Source: Hemicentrotus pulcherrimus
Taxonomy: Eukaryota > Echinodermata > Echinoidea > Camarodonta > Strongylocentrotidae
Direction of reading: 5' to 3'
Length of the DNA stretch: 64,000 nt
Assembly: GCA_003118195.1 (NCBI GenBank)
Contig: BEXV01000051.1
Coordinates: 428,123 to 492,122, forward strand
Shown here: one piece after another, positions 51,001-63,595 of the stretch
Position numbering within the stretch: position 1 is the first letter of the stretch
Layout: each line of letters opens with the position of its first letter
The notes under the pieces: model-generated
Databases searched by the model: none
Seen by the model: only the letters and a program-made list of their open reading frames with translations
What the model was told of the DNA's origin: nothing
Made by a program: the position numbers and the translations under genes

Positions 51001-54000
51001 AAATATTTCATTGAAATGAGAACCAAAGGAGAAATTAATTCTAAATTGGATCAACAAATTTAGAATTCTACATACTTTCATGAGTCCTTGCAGTGCAATT
51101 CCTGAATTTATTTTGATCAGATTCAAATCTTATCCCTTGTTCATTGAGGCACATATGAAAGATTATATGACACCTAGTTTTCCTTTTTGCAGAAATAAGT
51201 GATGGGAATCTCCGGTCATCTCTTGCCCTCATTAACACCCTGAAGCGAAGGTTTGAGGTATGTGCAATGTCATTATACTCATTAGGGATACATAGAAAGG
51301 TTGTTACATGTAGATATTTTGTGTAGTAGTTGATATACAGTACATATACACATAAGTAAAGCAATTCAAACTACAGTTAGCACCTGCTGTTAATATTTGA
51401 TATATTATGTGAAGTTATAGGTAAAGGTTTACACACACACAGAAATTGTTGAATATTTGAAAAAACAATTATTTTAAGCTGAAAAGAGTAATCTTATAAA
51501 TGTTCAATTCATCAAGAGATGGTCATTACTGTATACTTTGAGGGAAATTGTTATCTTTTACCGCTTTACCGGTATTAAGAAAGGCATGTTTTACCCCTTT
51601 TATCTTTGACATAAATCCAGATATTGTTTACAGGACAATCTCTTGATTTGCTGAGCTACAGTCCTTAATTGGAAGCATATTAATTTTGAATGTATGAATC
51701 AATATGGTTCCTTGTAAAGTAAATCAATGTGTCACTAAACTTGACAGAGTACCACCACAAGTGCTAGTAGTCAGAAGGACAGTGCACCTCCTACTCCTAG
51801 AGGACCGGTACCGGATAGCATCTCACAGAATGAAGAGAGAATATCATTACAGGGTAGAGAACCAAGTATTATGAGCCAGGTAAGATGATCAATGGTCAAC
51901 CTATATGTGAGATATTTTTAGCTATTCATTTTCATATCTTTAGCACTAGTAATTAGTACAATGTGCATATAGGGTGAACTCCAGAACATAGAGGCTAGGT
52001 TGCATTGGGTTTTGTCTACTGAACGACCTTCTCTTTATTATTTAATAATAGACTAATAATGGATAATAGATTTCTTCAAGTACTGTAATTTATAAACAAT
52101 TAATTATCTCCTCATTTTCGACCTGGTTTTCAACATATTTGTGTTTGTTTTCCAATAATACTATCTTCTATTCCCATAGCTGTCTAAATCCTAGATATGT
52201 TTGAAAGGGGTAAAGTAGCCAGGCAAACATAAATATACAGAGAGAATTATAATTTTTTTTTTTAAACATGTAAAAGCTCTTCCAATTTGTGTAGAGACCA
52301 TAAAAATAGGACATACATGTACATATTGTGCTGAAACATAAGATAAATTCAAAAGAGAAATTTAAACACTTTTTTTTATTCTGAAGAGTTCTATGTTGAC
52401 TTATCCAATACTATTATAAGTTAAAGTGACACGCCACATTTTTTTATTAATCCCTGTATTAAAATGTCTTCCTTTCACAGATATCTGGTCAGTCTGAAAC
52501 AAGTTTTGGAAGAAAGAGTGGAGATTACACAAGTGAGTATTGTTATTCCTGAAACTATATAATTATTGTTTACTCTGATTTAATAATGTGTTACTTCTGT
52601 ACAGGACCATCTCTTTCTATGTGGATGTTTATGGACTCTGGACTGTCAACAACATACTAATATTTTTATATATGGCAAAATGTAATTAGCTCAGAGACCA
52701 AAGTCTACATACTCATAAATTCATATTTGTATTGGTACTACACAAACTGCGACAACATTGGTTGGATCCAATAAGTGGTCATTTTGCAAGTAAAGAAAAC
52801 TTAAAGAGGTCATAAAGATGGACTTAATTAGCATGAAGTAAATGGTCCTAGATTTGATAAATAGAACAAATTGAATGAAGTTGATAAAGACAACAGTATC
52901 AAAAGGACAAGAGATGGGCTTAATGAAAAATGAGACTTAAATATATTTGAAAGTAGTAGCTCATTTTACAAAGTCTTTGATAGGAGGCCCTACTGTATTT
53001 GGAGCTGCTAAAGATAATATACTATTCTTAAAGGTACTATGTCCCGTAAATTGCAGGCCAACAAAATGAAAAGGTTAAATTTTTCTGGCATTTGAAAGAT
53101 AATACTATTTTAGAACTTCCCTCAAAATGAAAGGGCTTAAAAATGTCTTTTTTTTTGTGGGAAAATAATGACTGTTAGTTGTCGAATCGACTTAAGGGAT
53201 TGCGATCCTTTTAGTAAATAGTCTGATTTCAGCCCCTTGTAGTAAATGGTGTTCCGGTATGTTTTGTGCTGCACAAAGATTCAATCAGTTTAATATTGGC
53301 CATTACAAAAAAAAGGATAATAAAAAAAAAAAAAAAAAAAAAAACCATTAAAAAATAATTTAAAAAAAATAATAACAAAAAAAAAAATGAAATCAGTCAG
53401 TCATTAAAAGTGTCAGACAGTGAAGTCTAAAAAGTAAACAGGTTTCCTTGCAAAACTTGAATACTTAGACACTGATAATGTTTAAATTCCACAGGTAGGA
53501 CATAAGTGACATATTCATAATTCCTGCAAAGTTCTACAGAATTTGATGTTGGCTGCAAACCGGACATAGTACATGTACCTTTATAGGGACCATGAAGACT
53601 GCTACTACCATTAACAATACAGATGGCTCATATGACCCTCTTTCAAGCAGCCAATGTTGCTGCTGATGTGTCATGTAATCCTGTAACAATGATCTTGTCA
53701 TATTTCTTCATTTCATTCCATCATTCTCTTTTATTTTCAGTGAATGGTACAGATGGAACCTCTGAGGGGCAGAATACCACGCCTCGTCTCATTCCTAATG
53801 GTCATGTTGAGCCCTCTTTACCAGGCCTTATGGGCTCTACCAATCCAGAAGATGATATACCAGTCATTGTGCAGAATGAGCATAATGTCATGGTAACTAT
53901 ACTTTATCTATAATTTTGGAGACCTTCCTTACATTCTTTGTTTGTGTACATAACTTTTATATATAGGCCTATGGTATCCATTTCTTTTATATTTTTTACT

Positions 54001-57000
54001 CAAGTGGTAGTATATTTGGAAATAAGTTTGTTTTTTTAAAGGGTGTTGTACATGCAACTACGTTCAATATTCAGTGAGTAGACTTGTATGTATTTGTCTG
54101 TTACCCATCGTTATGTTTGCATTGATCCACATGACTGCTATATTACTCTAGAGTGTATTTATTGAACAGGATGAGTAACCATGTGAAATATGATTACATA
54201 TCTTACAACAAAGAGGTGAGAATGTTGGGGTTGTCTGAAGGTCAGAGATGTTTGATTAGTAAATTTGCTTGGTAAAGATTTTTGGTTTCAAGCAATGTCA
54301 AGGCTTTGGTAGATTTTGTTAAAGTGTAGGGCGGATGGTTTTCATGCATGGACACTTTCCCATGATGTTTATACTGATTGTTTATATTGATTGTTTATAG
54401 TGACAGTGATTTTGTTATTTTCAATCTATTTACTTGTTCGATGAAAGTAGGAATGTGGATTTTAGTTACCTTGAATGACTTATGTTTGTGGATTAGTCTT
54501 GACCCCATTCAAAATATCTGATTTCCTATGTTTTAATGTTCAGAGTATGACAGAGATGGGATCCAAGGGAGTCCTCCAGCATGGAGCTGAGACTAGAAGG
54601 ATACAGCTATCCAAAGAAAAGAGCCCACGGGGGGCTATCAGACCTCAGCCAATCAAAGCAGGAGATACATGGAACCCATTAACCGTAAGCATGGCATTAT
54701 ATTAAAAATTAATATATCTTATTGGGAGGAAGTACAGTATATTTATTGTACCATTTTTATTTAGGGAAGTTATTACCATTTAGCAGCATTATGCCTTGTA
54801 ATTTGATGGCAGGGAAAAATTATTGAGTCCTTGCTTTTAGCTCAGTTGGGAGATTTTACTATCTTGATAATTTATATCAAACCAAGTAAAGAAAAGGTTA
54901 ATGTAAACAAAAAAATGTCTCTTTTTCTGTTTCAAATTAGAAATATTATATCTTCATATATGTATTTCTACATATTTACTCACTTTCTCTCTTTGTCCTT
55001 CCAATCCAAGCATCTTTCTTTTCAACATTTTAATTATTTGTATGCATCTCTCCTATATTCTGTCTTTTTCTATCATTCACATTGTTTCCATTCATACATG
55101 TAATTCTGCCCTATACATTACCTTTTCATTCCCCCTATTATATCCCAACTGTCCTTCATGTCATTGTTTATAAATCATTTCCACTTTTCTCTGTTTGATA
55201 GAATCCAAAGTCTCCACTGAGGGACACGTTATCCATGACAGTGGAAGAGAAGCTCAAAAACTTGCTAGATTCCCCCACACCAGGCAGTCTGATGAATGGT
55301 AACCATCAGGTAAGTCTGCACGTACAAGGCATGCATATCTAATCTAATCCCAATCAAGATACTTTTGTTTGTTCATATCATAAACAAATTACCAGTTCTG
55401 GGAACACCCTGAAACATAAAAGAGTTAGTTCTGCATAACTCCCCCAACTAGTTATATCTTTTTCAATCAATCATATCTACAGTAACGTCTAATCAATTTT
55501 ATTTTACAGTAAAGCAACAGTATATTGTAAGCATCAATCAATTATAACAATAATGGAAATACAATAGTGGTTGTTTTGTAGTTGTCACTATTATTATTTA
55601 TTTTTTGCTGGAAATGTCAGGTTTTGAGCATTCAAAGGTTTCTTATGTACATTACAATATCCACCTATCAAATTGTGTTAAATACCAATGTTAAAATGAT
55701 ATATAATTTTATAGTTTTCTTTTCCTTATGATAGCCTAAGTTTGATGATGGTGAGCTGCTGGAGTTACCTCCACCAAACTTCCGGGATGTCACCGATGAG
55801 GATGAGAATGGTGATGAAGAGGCTAACCTTCAGGCCATGCTGGAGGATCCAGATAAGTTTGACTACCCCAAGGATTGGGATAGATATATCTCAGGTTATG
55901 TGGTGAGTACAGCTCGCTCTTTCTCTGACTCTTCCTGTCCTTTCTTAAGACTTTCTCTCTGCTTTTTATATCTGCCTGTATGAGAATATCTCCATATTTC
56001 ACTCTCCCATTCTCATTCTTTCTTTAACTTTAATTACCCCCATCCCATCTCTCCCTCATTTTCTCTCTCTCTCTCTCTCTCTGTGGTATATCTAAATAGA
56101 AATTGGGAAAGATTGGCTTGCTTAACAAGCTGCATGCATTATGTCTTATGTGTAATTGATGAACATGTTTTTGGTTGTATAGTGTAATAGTCAACATTAT
56201 TATATATTTGATTACTTACAAGCTTCTGACAGAGAGGTGTAATTTTATTTTGTCCCTTTACTCTTCCAGCCATCCACAAACACTGAGAAGAAAGAGGGCC
56301 CTCGTGCTCAGGCCCTGTTGGATCAACCCCCTACCTCCACCACACCCCCTCCAGATGCCTCTACTCCAACCTCCAAGTGGAACCAACCCGCCCCTTTCTT
56401 CCATGGTCCTTCATCACATCACATGGGGACAGCTCCATCAACTCAGCCTTCACAAGAGATGCCTAGCTACTCAAATGGGTAAGGCACATTTGTTTGTTAA
56501 AATCATCAAATGTGAGCGGGTATGAAAGCAGTTGTCTGATAATAAAATACTGATTTGTTTTTTCTGGGTTGGGTTTGACTTTGACCATTCAATTAGTGAA
56601 CAACATACAGTTATACTGATTGCAGGGTTGAATTTATTTTTAATCATTTCCAACATTTGCTTCACCGGTAAGTTCTAAATTCAATTTTAGTCATATTTTG
56701 GTTAGCTTCAATGTAACCAAAATAATTAAGTTGTAACATCTTTGTAATAATCAATTCCAACATTTGGTTTAAGTACTAAATTCAATTTTAGTCACATTTG
56801 GATAGCTTCAATGTAAACAAAATAATTCAGTTGTAACATCTTTGATATAATCAAGGTCTCTTTATGTCTTATGTTTTGTTCTCATTATTTTGTGAACCAG
56901 GAGGCCTCAACCTATCCGTCCAATCAGCAAGAAGCTTCCAGATAACTTCCGTAACCTATCAGGTGTGGTCTATGGGGAGGAGCCAATCAACAAAGGGTCA

Positions 57001-60000
57001 ATGTCTAATCTCTCGAAGACATGGGTATGTAATTAAGTCAAAACTCTATTACATTAGCAGTTTTCTTTTTGGATTATATTTGTATTTGTTATATGACGAA
57101 AGGGTGTACTTATTTTTGCATCATACTTGTCCTTTATATTATTTGGTCAGAATAGCCAATGGAGGACTCATAATCTGTTATTTTTTATTTGCCAGTCGGC
57201 ACCATACAGGACTCCAGGTGATGGTCAGAGAACAAGGCATCTTCCTTCATATGAGGATCACATTCAACGTCATTCTCCTCCCGTCTACCGCAAGCTCCAA
57301 GCCAATGGTCAGAGCCCACCAACCAGTGGCTATGAATCAAGAGGTCGTAGCTCTCCCAAGACGTTACCTCGATCTCAGGGATTTCAGAGGTATTACCCGT
57401 CATCTCGCACCCAATTCCCTGATCAGTACAACACTGATGCAGGCTTTCATGAACAGTATATCGATCCAATGGACAGAGGGCAGCTCTTCATGTCGCAGAG
57501 TCTGCCTCAACCATTAGACAATCAGGGTTCACTTCAAAGACTGTACAACAGACCAAATCAGAACACTGCCTTTGTGCCGATTCATGCATCGAATCCTATG
57601 TATCCCATGATGCCCGGTGGGGGTATGAACGAGGAGGCATTTGCCATGCAGCAGATGGGGTACGAGTATGATTTGCCTTACAGTGGAAGCTCCTCGCGGT
57701 CTAACACGCCGCCCTTGCCCCCACTCTCACCAGACATTACCCCTCCAGAGACCCCACCAGACTCACCTACTGTCTACAAGAAGAACAGATCATCTTCCAG
57801 CCTCTATGTGACCAACAACCAGCCCTCACCTATCAACACAAGGAGGAGCAGAGGTGATAGCATGGGCAAGACGAGGAAGGGTTTAGTCAACAGGAGTCAT
57901 AGTGCAAACTACAAGCTTGGAGACTCCAGGTCACCACTGAGGAAGAGTGGGGGTAAAGGCAGGAGGAAAAACAAGCATGGATCAAGGAACAGCAGCAGAG
58001 CAAGCAGTTCATCAGGGAAAGAGAGTCGCAAATCAAGTGCACAAGGTAGAGGTGCGTAAACATCTTCTTAAAACATAACTATAGAGTGAAGATCACTTAA
58101 AGATGTTCTGTCAAACCTGTCTTAGTGGTCACCTATATGTATATTTTTCTTCTTGTGTTTAATAAAGTATTACGTAGGTTTTACAGAAGAACCTGTCTTG
58201 GAAAGCCTGTTTGAAGTGGCCTCTTTATCTGTTTACCTTGCCTGGCCATTATTTAACCATATTTTACAAACATGTAAATACATGTATGTCTAGATCAAGA
58301 ACACTACTATGCAATGCAAAAAGAGAGAGAGGGGGAAATTTTGTATTGTTTTAGTTAATAAATATTTGATCTCCTATGATATTGAGCAGTGCCACCTCTG
58401 CAGCTGAATCAAGTACAAGAGCAGACAGAAGCATCAGACAGTGATATCTCTCCCAAGCAGAAGGCATCATCCAGCATGTTGATACCTGATGATGAGAGGG
58501 AGGAGGAGCTTCCCCGTGGCAACCCATCTAGATCCTCATCCCTGGTCGGGAAAGAGAACCAGAACATGGAGGCTGTCAGGTCACAGCTTCTAGCTCTGGA
58601 GGGAATGTATAAAGAAATACTGGGTGTAAGTAGCCTACTGCATTACCAATTGCAAACAAGCTATGTTGTATAATATATTTCTCAAATATTCATGCCATGA
58701 AAGAAAGAGGGTGAATAAAGTTTTGATTGTGCTTAACATATGAAAGATGATATACCGGAAATCGGTGTTGTGTATTAAAGCGAGTGATAGGTATGAAGTC
58801 AAAAGTGATGTAACAGAAAGATGAAATGATGATGTATAAAAATATTGTTCATGCAATATACAAAATATTTTTGAGACTTAGTTACTCACTTTGCATGTAG
58901 TTGATACAAACATTTCTAAAAATTGAAATTGACAATATTTCCTAACAGTTGATGCTTGATATGATGACTATGCTTTCAACTTTACATTGTTAATTTGCAG
59001 AACCTATAATCATTGACAGATCTAACACTAATTAGTACGAATAAATCCTTATTATATCTCAACCTTGGTCTATTTCTATCTACTTTTCCATCCACCAGGT
59101 GATTGGCTCCAGCAAACTGGAGAGTGATAGCCCTAAGGCAGGAAGCAAGATAACTGTTCCGTCAAGAACCATTGGTAGACCAAAAAGTGAGTTGCCCTTG
59201 CTATTGCACTAAGTTGAAAAGAATTTCAGTATCCTCTACATTTATTGCGTTATTTACTTCAAAGGTATGTTCTTTATCCAATGTGCATTCCTGAAGGAGA
59301 TTGGATTGAAGGACATTAGATATTATTGAAAAAAAAATTACAAATTAGACTACATGATATTGTTCACATATTCATAAGGATCCTATTTACAGGAACCATA
59401 AGAGGCTTGCTATTTGGTTCGAAAATGTATATTTCATATTCATTGTTTCTTTCGCACTGACAAAATACAGAAAAGAAGACACTTATCGACTAAAATTTTA
59501 TTAATTTCTCATCAGATTCAAAAAGACAATTCAAAATTCTTTTTCTCTCACCTATAGATAATAAACTTTCCACCAAACAACGTGAGCGGGATATCAAGAC
59601 AGTCAACAAGCGTTTCTTGCGAGTAGAGTCTCATGTTGTCACACTAGCTCGCAGTGTTGCCCACTTATCGTCTGAGCTACGATCTCAGAATGCTCTAATT
59701 CGAGAGATTGAGGCATTGAGGATTGAGGTGAATCAACTGAAGGATGTTGCATACTTTAATCATGATGTCTCGGCTTCATCTAGGAGCTTACATAGGCCAT
59801 TTGTGCCACAGTGTGCCAACCCACAGAAGATCAAGAAACTCACCAAGTAAGTTGAAATATGCAGCTTTTACATCTGAAAATTGTGTGTAGGAGGGAATGT
59901 AGTTTTATGAAAGTTTCATCGGAATATAGTTTATAGTTGTGTAGCATTCATTTTGTTGACATACTTTTGCATTTAAAAATAATGTGCTGCCCCCCACCCT

Positions 60001-61334
60001 GATTTTGAAAAATTCGATTTTATTGATTTACGTGACAAAAGCTGCCTTAGAAAAAAGAAGACAAAACTTGCACATACCGACCGGGTAAGCTTACATACAT
60101 TTTATAAAATGAGAAAAGTAGTTATTTCATGTATTTTTCTTTATTTTCTTTCTAGATTCTTTGGAGAGGAGCCTCCTTTATTATCAATCTTCCTCAAGGA
60201 TCTTGGCTATGAGGTGATTATCATATTTTATCATGTCTTGAAATTTGTTTTTGTTTTTGAAGTTCTTTGAAATAACCAAAGATAATTTTGGCATTTGGTC
60301 ATATTAAAAGAGATTATTTCTATGTAATCGTGATTTTCTAGATTTAAAACTCACTGCTCTAAAATGATTCACATCTGTAATTTTTCTAAGAACAGAGTGT
60401 ACCCTTTGCCATTGAAATGACTTTATTTGGTCATTCATGTTGTTCAAGAAGAGCAGTCAAATGTTTGATTTAAAATAGGGCTTAATATCCTGGAAGTGAT
60501 GATCAGTTGCATATAAAATATATGGAATTGATGATAGAAAGATTTTAGTAATGATTACATAGTCTTCTTCCTGGCCATAATGTTGCTGTATAAGCCATGA
60601 TCCAGCAACAATTACTACTTTGTCAAATTTCTACTCTAATTGAATTATGTACTTCCACCCTGAACCAGTTATTATACTTAACCCTAACCCTTAATCTTAG
60701 ACAAAATGAATCCTGGAGTAAACAGACCATCCAATGATGTAGGTAACTTACCTCTTCACCAACCTTTAAAGATGAAGTTGAGTTCTGGTCATGCAATTGC
60801 ATTGTGAAAGAAACGGTGTGGAATCCATCAGAAAAGGTTGATCATCTAGTATATAAGTATTTGTGTGAATTGCAAAGTTCTGGAATTATCAAACTGATAA
60901 GAAATTTGGCCAAATCTTGGCAAAGTTACAAGCACTGTCCCAAGAATGATGTATATGGGACTACACGAGCACATGGCAAAAAAACACCTACCCCCTGATT
61001 TTTACGATGTTTCATGTCATATTTAGAATATGAAGGCATTTAAAGAGCCATGCTTTTCAGGGAACATGTTTAATCTGATGTTCTTCCATCCTTGCATGAT
61101 AACAATGATAACGCTCACAAATTATTTGTTACCTCTTCCCAGAACTCAACCTTCTCTTTAACCTTGGTTATCTATTCCTTTCTTTGCATGCAACAGAAAT
61201 ATGACACCAACTTTGTAAAAGCAGGAATATCGATGATAGAGATGCCATATCTGAGTGAAGAGAAGCTTGAGAACATTGGCATACCCATTGGACCTCGACT
61301 ACGCATCTTACAAGAGGCACAAGTAATGATCTGA
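36044..61334 (+). CDS. Large CH-domain and SAM-domain protein, probable cytoskeletal scaffold
   Basis: Eighteen exons join in frame to about 1104 residues: 36044-36301, 38498-38612, 50499-50624, 51193-51257, 51748-51879, 52481-52532, 53741-53892, 54544-54684, 55202-55309, 55735-55902, 56270-56478, 56901-57024, 57196-58051, 58390-58625, 59099-59186, 59558-59846, 60156-60213 and 61197-61334. An in-frame TAA lies just upstream of the ATG. Residues 87-188 form a calponin-homology domain (WLNKVLKKKKHKPLTDF, SDGLTLVNLLEIL, IENIHLCLRFLQIKG, ISDGNLRSSLALI), most like neuron-navigator CH domains. The middle is Pro/Ser/Gln-rich with basic, proline-directed sites. A coiled coil covers about 955-1010, and a SAM domain about 1041-1104 (ending LENIGIPIGPRLRILQEA). 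Single CH domains often bind actin or microtubule partners and SAM domains oligomerise; a scaffold role is inference. There is no AAA domain, so it is not a true navigator. Confidence 0.87.
39533..40065. mobile_element. TTAA-flanked non-autonomous element, copy 2 (533 bp)
   Basis: Very similar to copy 1 (20331-20864) over its whole length, in the same orientation, with TTAA at 39529-39532 and 40066-40069. It keeps the same open frame of about 90 codons. Eight base differences were counted between the two frames, all transitions; four change the residue. Confidence 0.85.
46735..46800. repeat. ATAAT microsatellite plus TTTATAATGCGC repeat fragment
   Basis: An AATAATAATGATAATGATA run passes into AGCTCACATTTATAATGCGC. 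This resembles a widespread invertebrate repeat with a TTTATAAAGCGC core. The assignment is from memory and the fragment is short. Confidence 0.4.
47683..48240. other. Assembly gap (558 N)
   Basis: Unknown bases, with a G-run on the left and a C-run on the right. Confidence 0.99.
53032..53580. mobile_element. TTAA-type element, copy 3 (diverged)
   Basis: The left end AGGTACTATGTCCC is preceded by TTAA. The right end reads CCGGACATAGTAC, then four inserted bases before GTACCT-like sequence, then TTAT. The centre (about 53305-53390) has degenerated into an A-rich tract and the frame seen in copies 1 and 2 is destroyed. This is the oldest of the three copies; it lies in an intron of the CH-SAM gene. 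Confidence 0.78.
56062..56082. repeat. TC microsatellite in a CH-SAM intron
   Basis: Pure TC run within the intron 55903-56269. Confidence 0.85.
56640..56850. repeat. Tandem duplication of about 110 bp in a CH-SAM intron
   Basis: Two copies of a unit containing TCCAACATTTG, AAATTCAATTTTAGTCA, TAGCTTCAATGTAA and AGTTGTAACATCTTTG follow each other just before the exon at 56901. They differ by scattered substitutions and small indels. No coding content. Confidence 0.75.
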
Positions 61335-63595
61335 GAGGATCGTTCTTAGCAAGAACAAAAAACTTAAGACAAAGGTGCTGGAATCCTCCATGAAAATGGT
61401 TCTATATTATAATGGCGAGACAGAGACTTTTATTATGAATCATCACTGTATAACATAGATGTGGGAATCATTATGAGGCATTAGCACACCATCCGTCATG
61501 CAGTCTTCATTGAAGACCTACTTCCAATAGATGTGGGAATCATTATGAAGCATCAGCACACCATCCGTTGTGCAGTCTTCCAAAGAGATGCAAGGAAATA
61601 AAATCTGAAAATGAGGCATCGTTTATGCGTCAGACAAAGATTCATGGATTACAACCTCTGAGACACATATTTCACAAAGAGAACTCTCCAAGAGAAACTT
61701 CTCTGCTCAGGAGCTTAAAAATGATGATCATAATAATTCCACATCAAATCTGAGAAATGGAGCCTAAATTGAAGACATAATCAAAAAGTGTCTATTCATT
61801 TGGCAAGCAGAGAGTATTCTGATTCAAGCAGATTGATCTTCTTCCAATTGTAAGCAATGTATGTTCTTCAACAGAATGTAGTGTAGTAATATTTTAGTCG
61901 CAGTACACCAAAATTATTCAATATAAACCAGCAATAATAAGAGTACCCAAGTAACTATTTTCCTTCCTGGTTTTCTCCATTTGTATGTACCGAGTGTTCT
62001 CCACAGACATATGTATGCAACTGGTGCTAGTAATATTTGCTAATACTTTAAAGCACCTTCATTCCTTCCAATATTATCTGCTAACATTTGTTATAATTTG
62101 TGCTATCTTCTTCAAGTCACTTATGATTCTATTTGTGAATAAAAACTGTATGCATTCAACCACATTCCATAGATATTGTGATGTCATGGGAGGGTAATTT
62201 ATAGAATATTGTGTATTTGAAACTGTTAAAGAATTTTAAAAAAAAATGAAAATTATGTTTTTTCCTAGCTCTTCTATAAACTGTGACTTATGCACTTAGA
62301 TACTTGGAATCTATTTATTTATTATTCAAAAATATGTGGATGTATAGAATCCACATTTTTCATCTTTTGTATTTCCTTTGCAGAACTGAAATAATTTGTA
62401 TAGTTCTCACATCTCATCATGTACATGTGTAGTACTTTCTTTGTATATCACTTTTTATTTATGATTTTATTAGGTTAAAGGATTGGTCTGTAGTATATGC
62501 AATGTTTTTTTTTATATAATTCTGGTGTGTGGAATCTATGTTGCATTCTTCAGATGTAACTTATATACTTTCCAGTTTATCTCCATAAGTGAATGCAGTT
62601 CTAATAGAAATAAATTTGTGTCTATTTTCCCTCTAAATTCACTATTCTACTTGATGTATCTCGAGTTAATCTTATATTGCACAACAGGTTTTAGGATGTC
62701 TTGGGGGTATGGGCAATTTCTACTGTTCTACAGCTGTTTCTAAGTGTGTTTGGACAGTATCCATGAAGCTTACAATTTTGGGTCCCACAAATATATAGAG
62801 ATCATAAAGAGTCCCTCTCCCCCAGCATACAAGCATACAGTCTAAGACAAGAAAATAAGATAGTGTTATATTTCATTTTTTTATTGCCAATTTAATTTTC
62901 CCTATGATTCAAGACAATTTAATGAGGTGAACAATATATTTGTTATAAGCACCGTCACAAGATATACCAATCTAGGGATCACTATAATAATAAATATCTA
63001 TGCAAGTCACCCAATTCTTGAAACCATAAAGTATTAAATATATGCACCATCAAATGATGAGTCTCTATACCAATCACCTGTGTAGTATTCTGAGGAAAGA
63101 TTAAGCATGCAATTGTCAGGAAATTGTTTTCTTTTATCAAATAATCATCACTATTATTATAATCTTTGCATGAAAAACATTTTGTATTCAATGGTAAATA
63201 TTCTATTTCATAAACTAGATTATTTCAATTTGTAACCACTTGTCTTTCAATGTAACATGTCGACACCTGAAAATGTCCAGACAATGTCCCTATAAACCAT
63301 GTAAAAAGAGAACAGAACTTACTTAATGATGTAATCTTTACATCCCCTTCAGATTATATTTTGGATCTTGACATAACACCAATGTTTGTGTAATAAAAAG
63401 ATGGTATAGATCGTGGGGAATATCCATCTTTGCTTATATCAGAGACGGGAAAATTATGGTTACTTTGTCATGAAGTTGATATATCCTGTGTTGTATATGT
63501 TTGTACATTACATTTTAAAATGTAACTATGCTATTTAATGCTGTATATAGTTTGTACATTTTGTGAATTAATGAATAAAGACGAATCGATTAAGT
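61335..63595 (+). other. 3' untranslated region of the CH-SAM gene
   Basis: Follows the TGA at 61332-61334. Several AATAAA hexamers occur (about 62129, 62607 and 62988). The best is at 63573-63578, preceded by TGTA-rich sequence. The 3' UTR would then be about 2.2 kb, with shorter forms possible. Confidence 0.55.
61455..61582. repeat. Tandem duplication in the CH-SAM 3' UTR (period 72)
   Basis: ATAGATGTGGGAATCATTAT begins at 61455 and again at 61527. The second copy is partial and ends at about GCAGTCTTCC, with a few substitutions between copies. Confidence 0.85.

Noticed and set aside
57127..57195. Open frame upstream of the large CH-SAM exon as coding sequence
   Set aside because: The acceptor at 57191-57195 and phase with exon 56901-57024 show this part is intron.
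36044..61334. Identity as a neuron navigator
   Set aside because: The CH domain is similar in style, but the protein ends in a SAM domain and lacks the AAA ATPase region.
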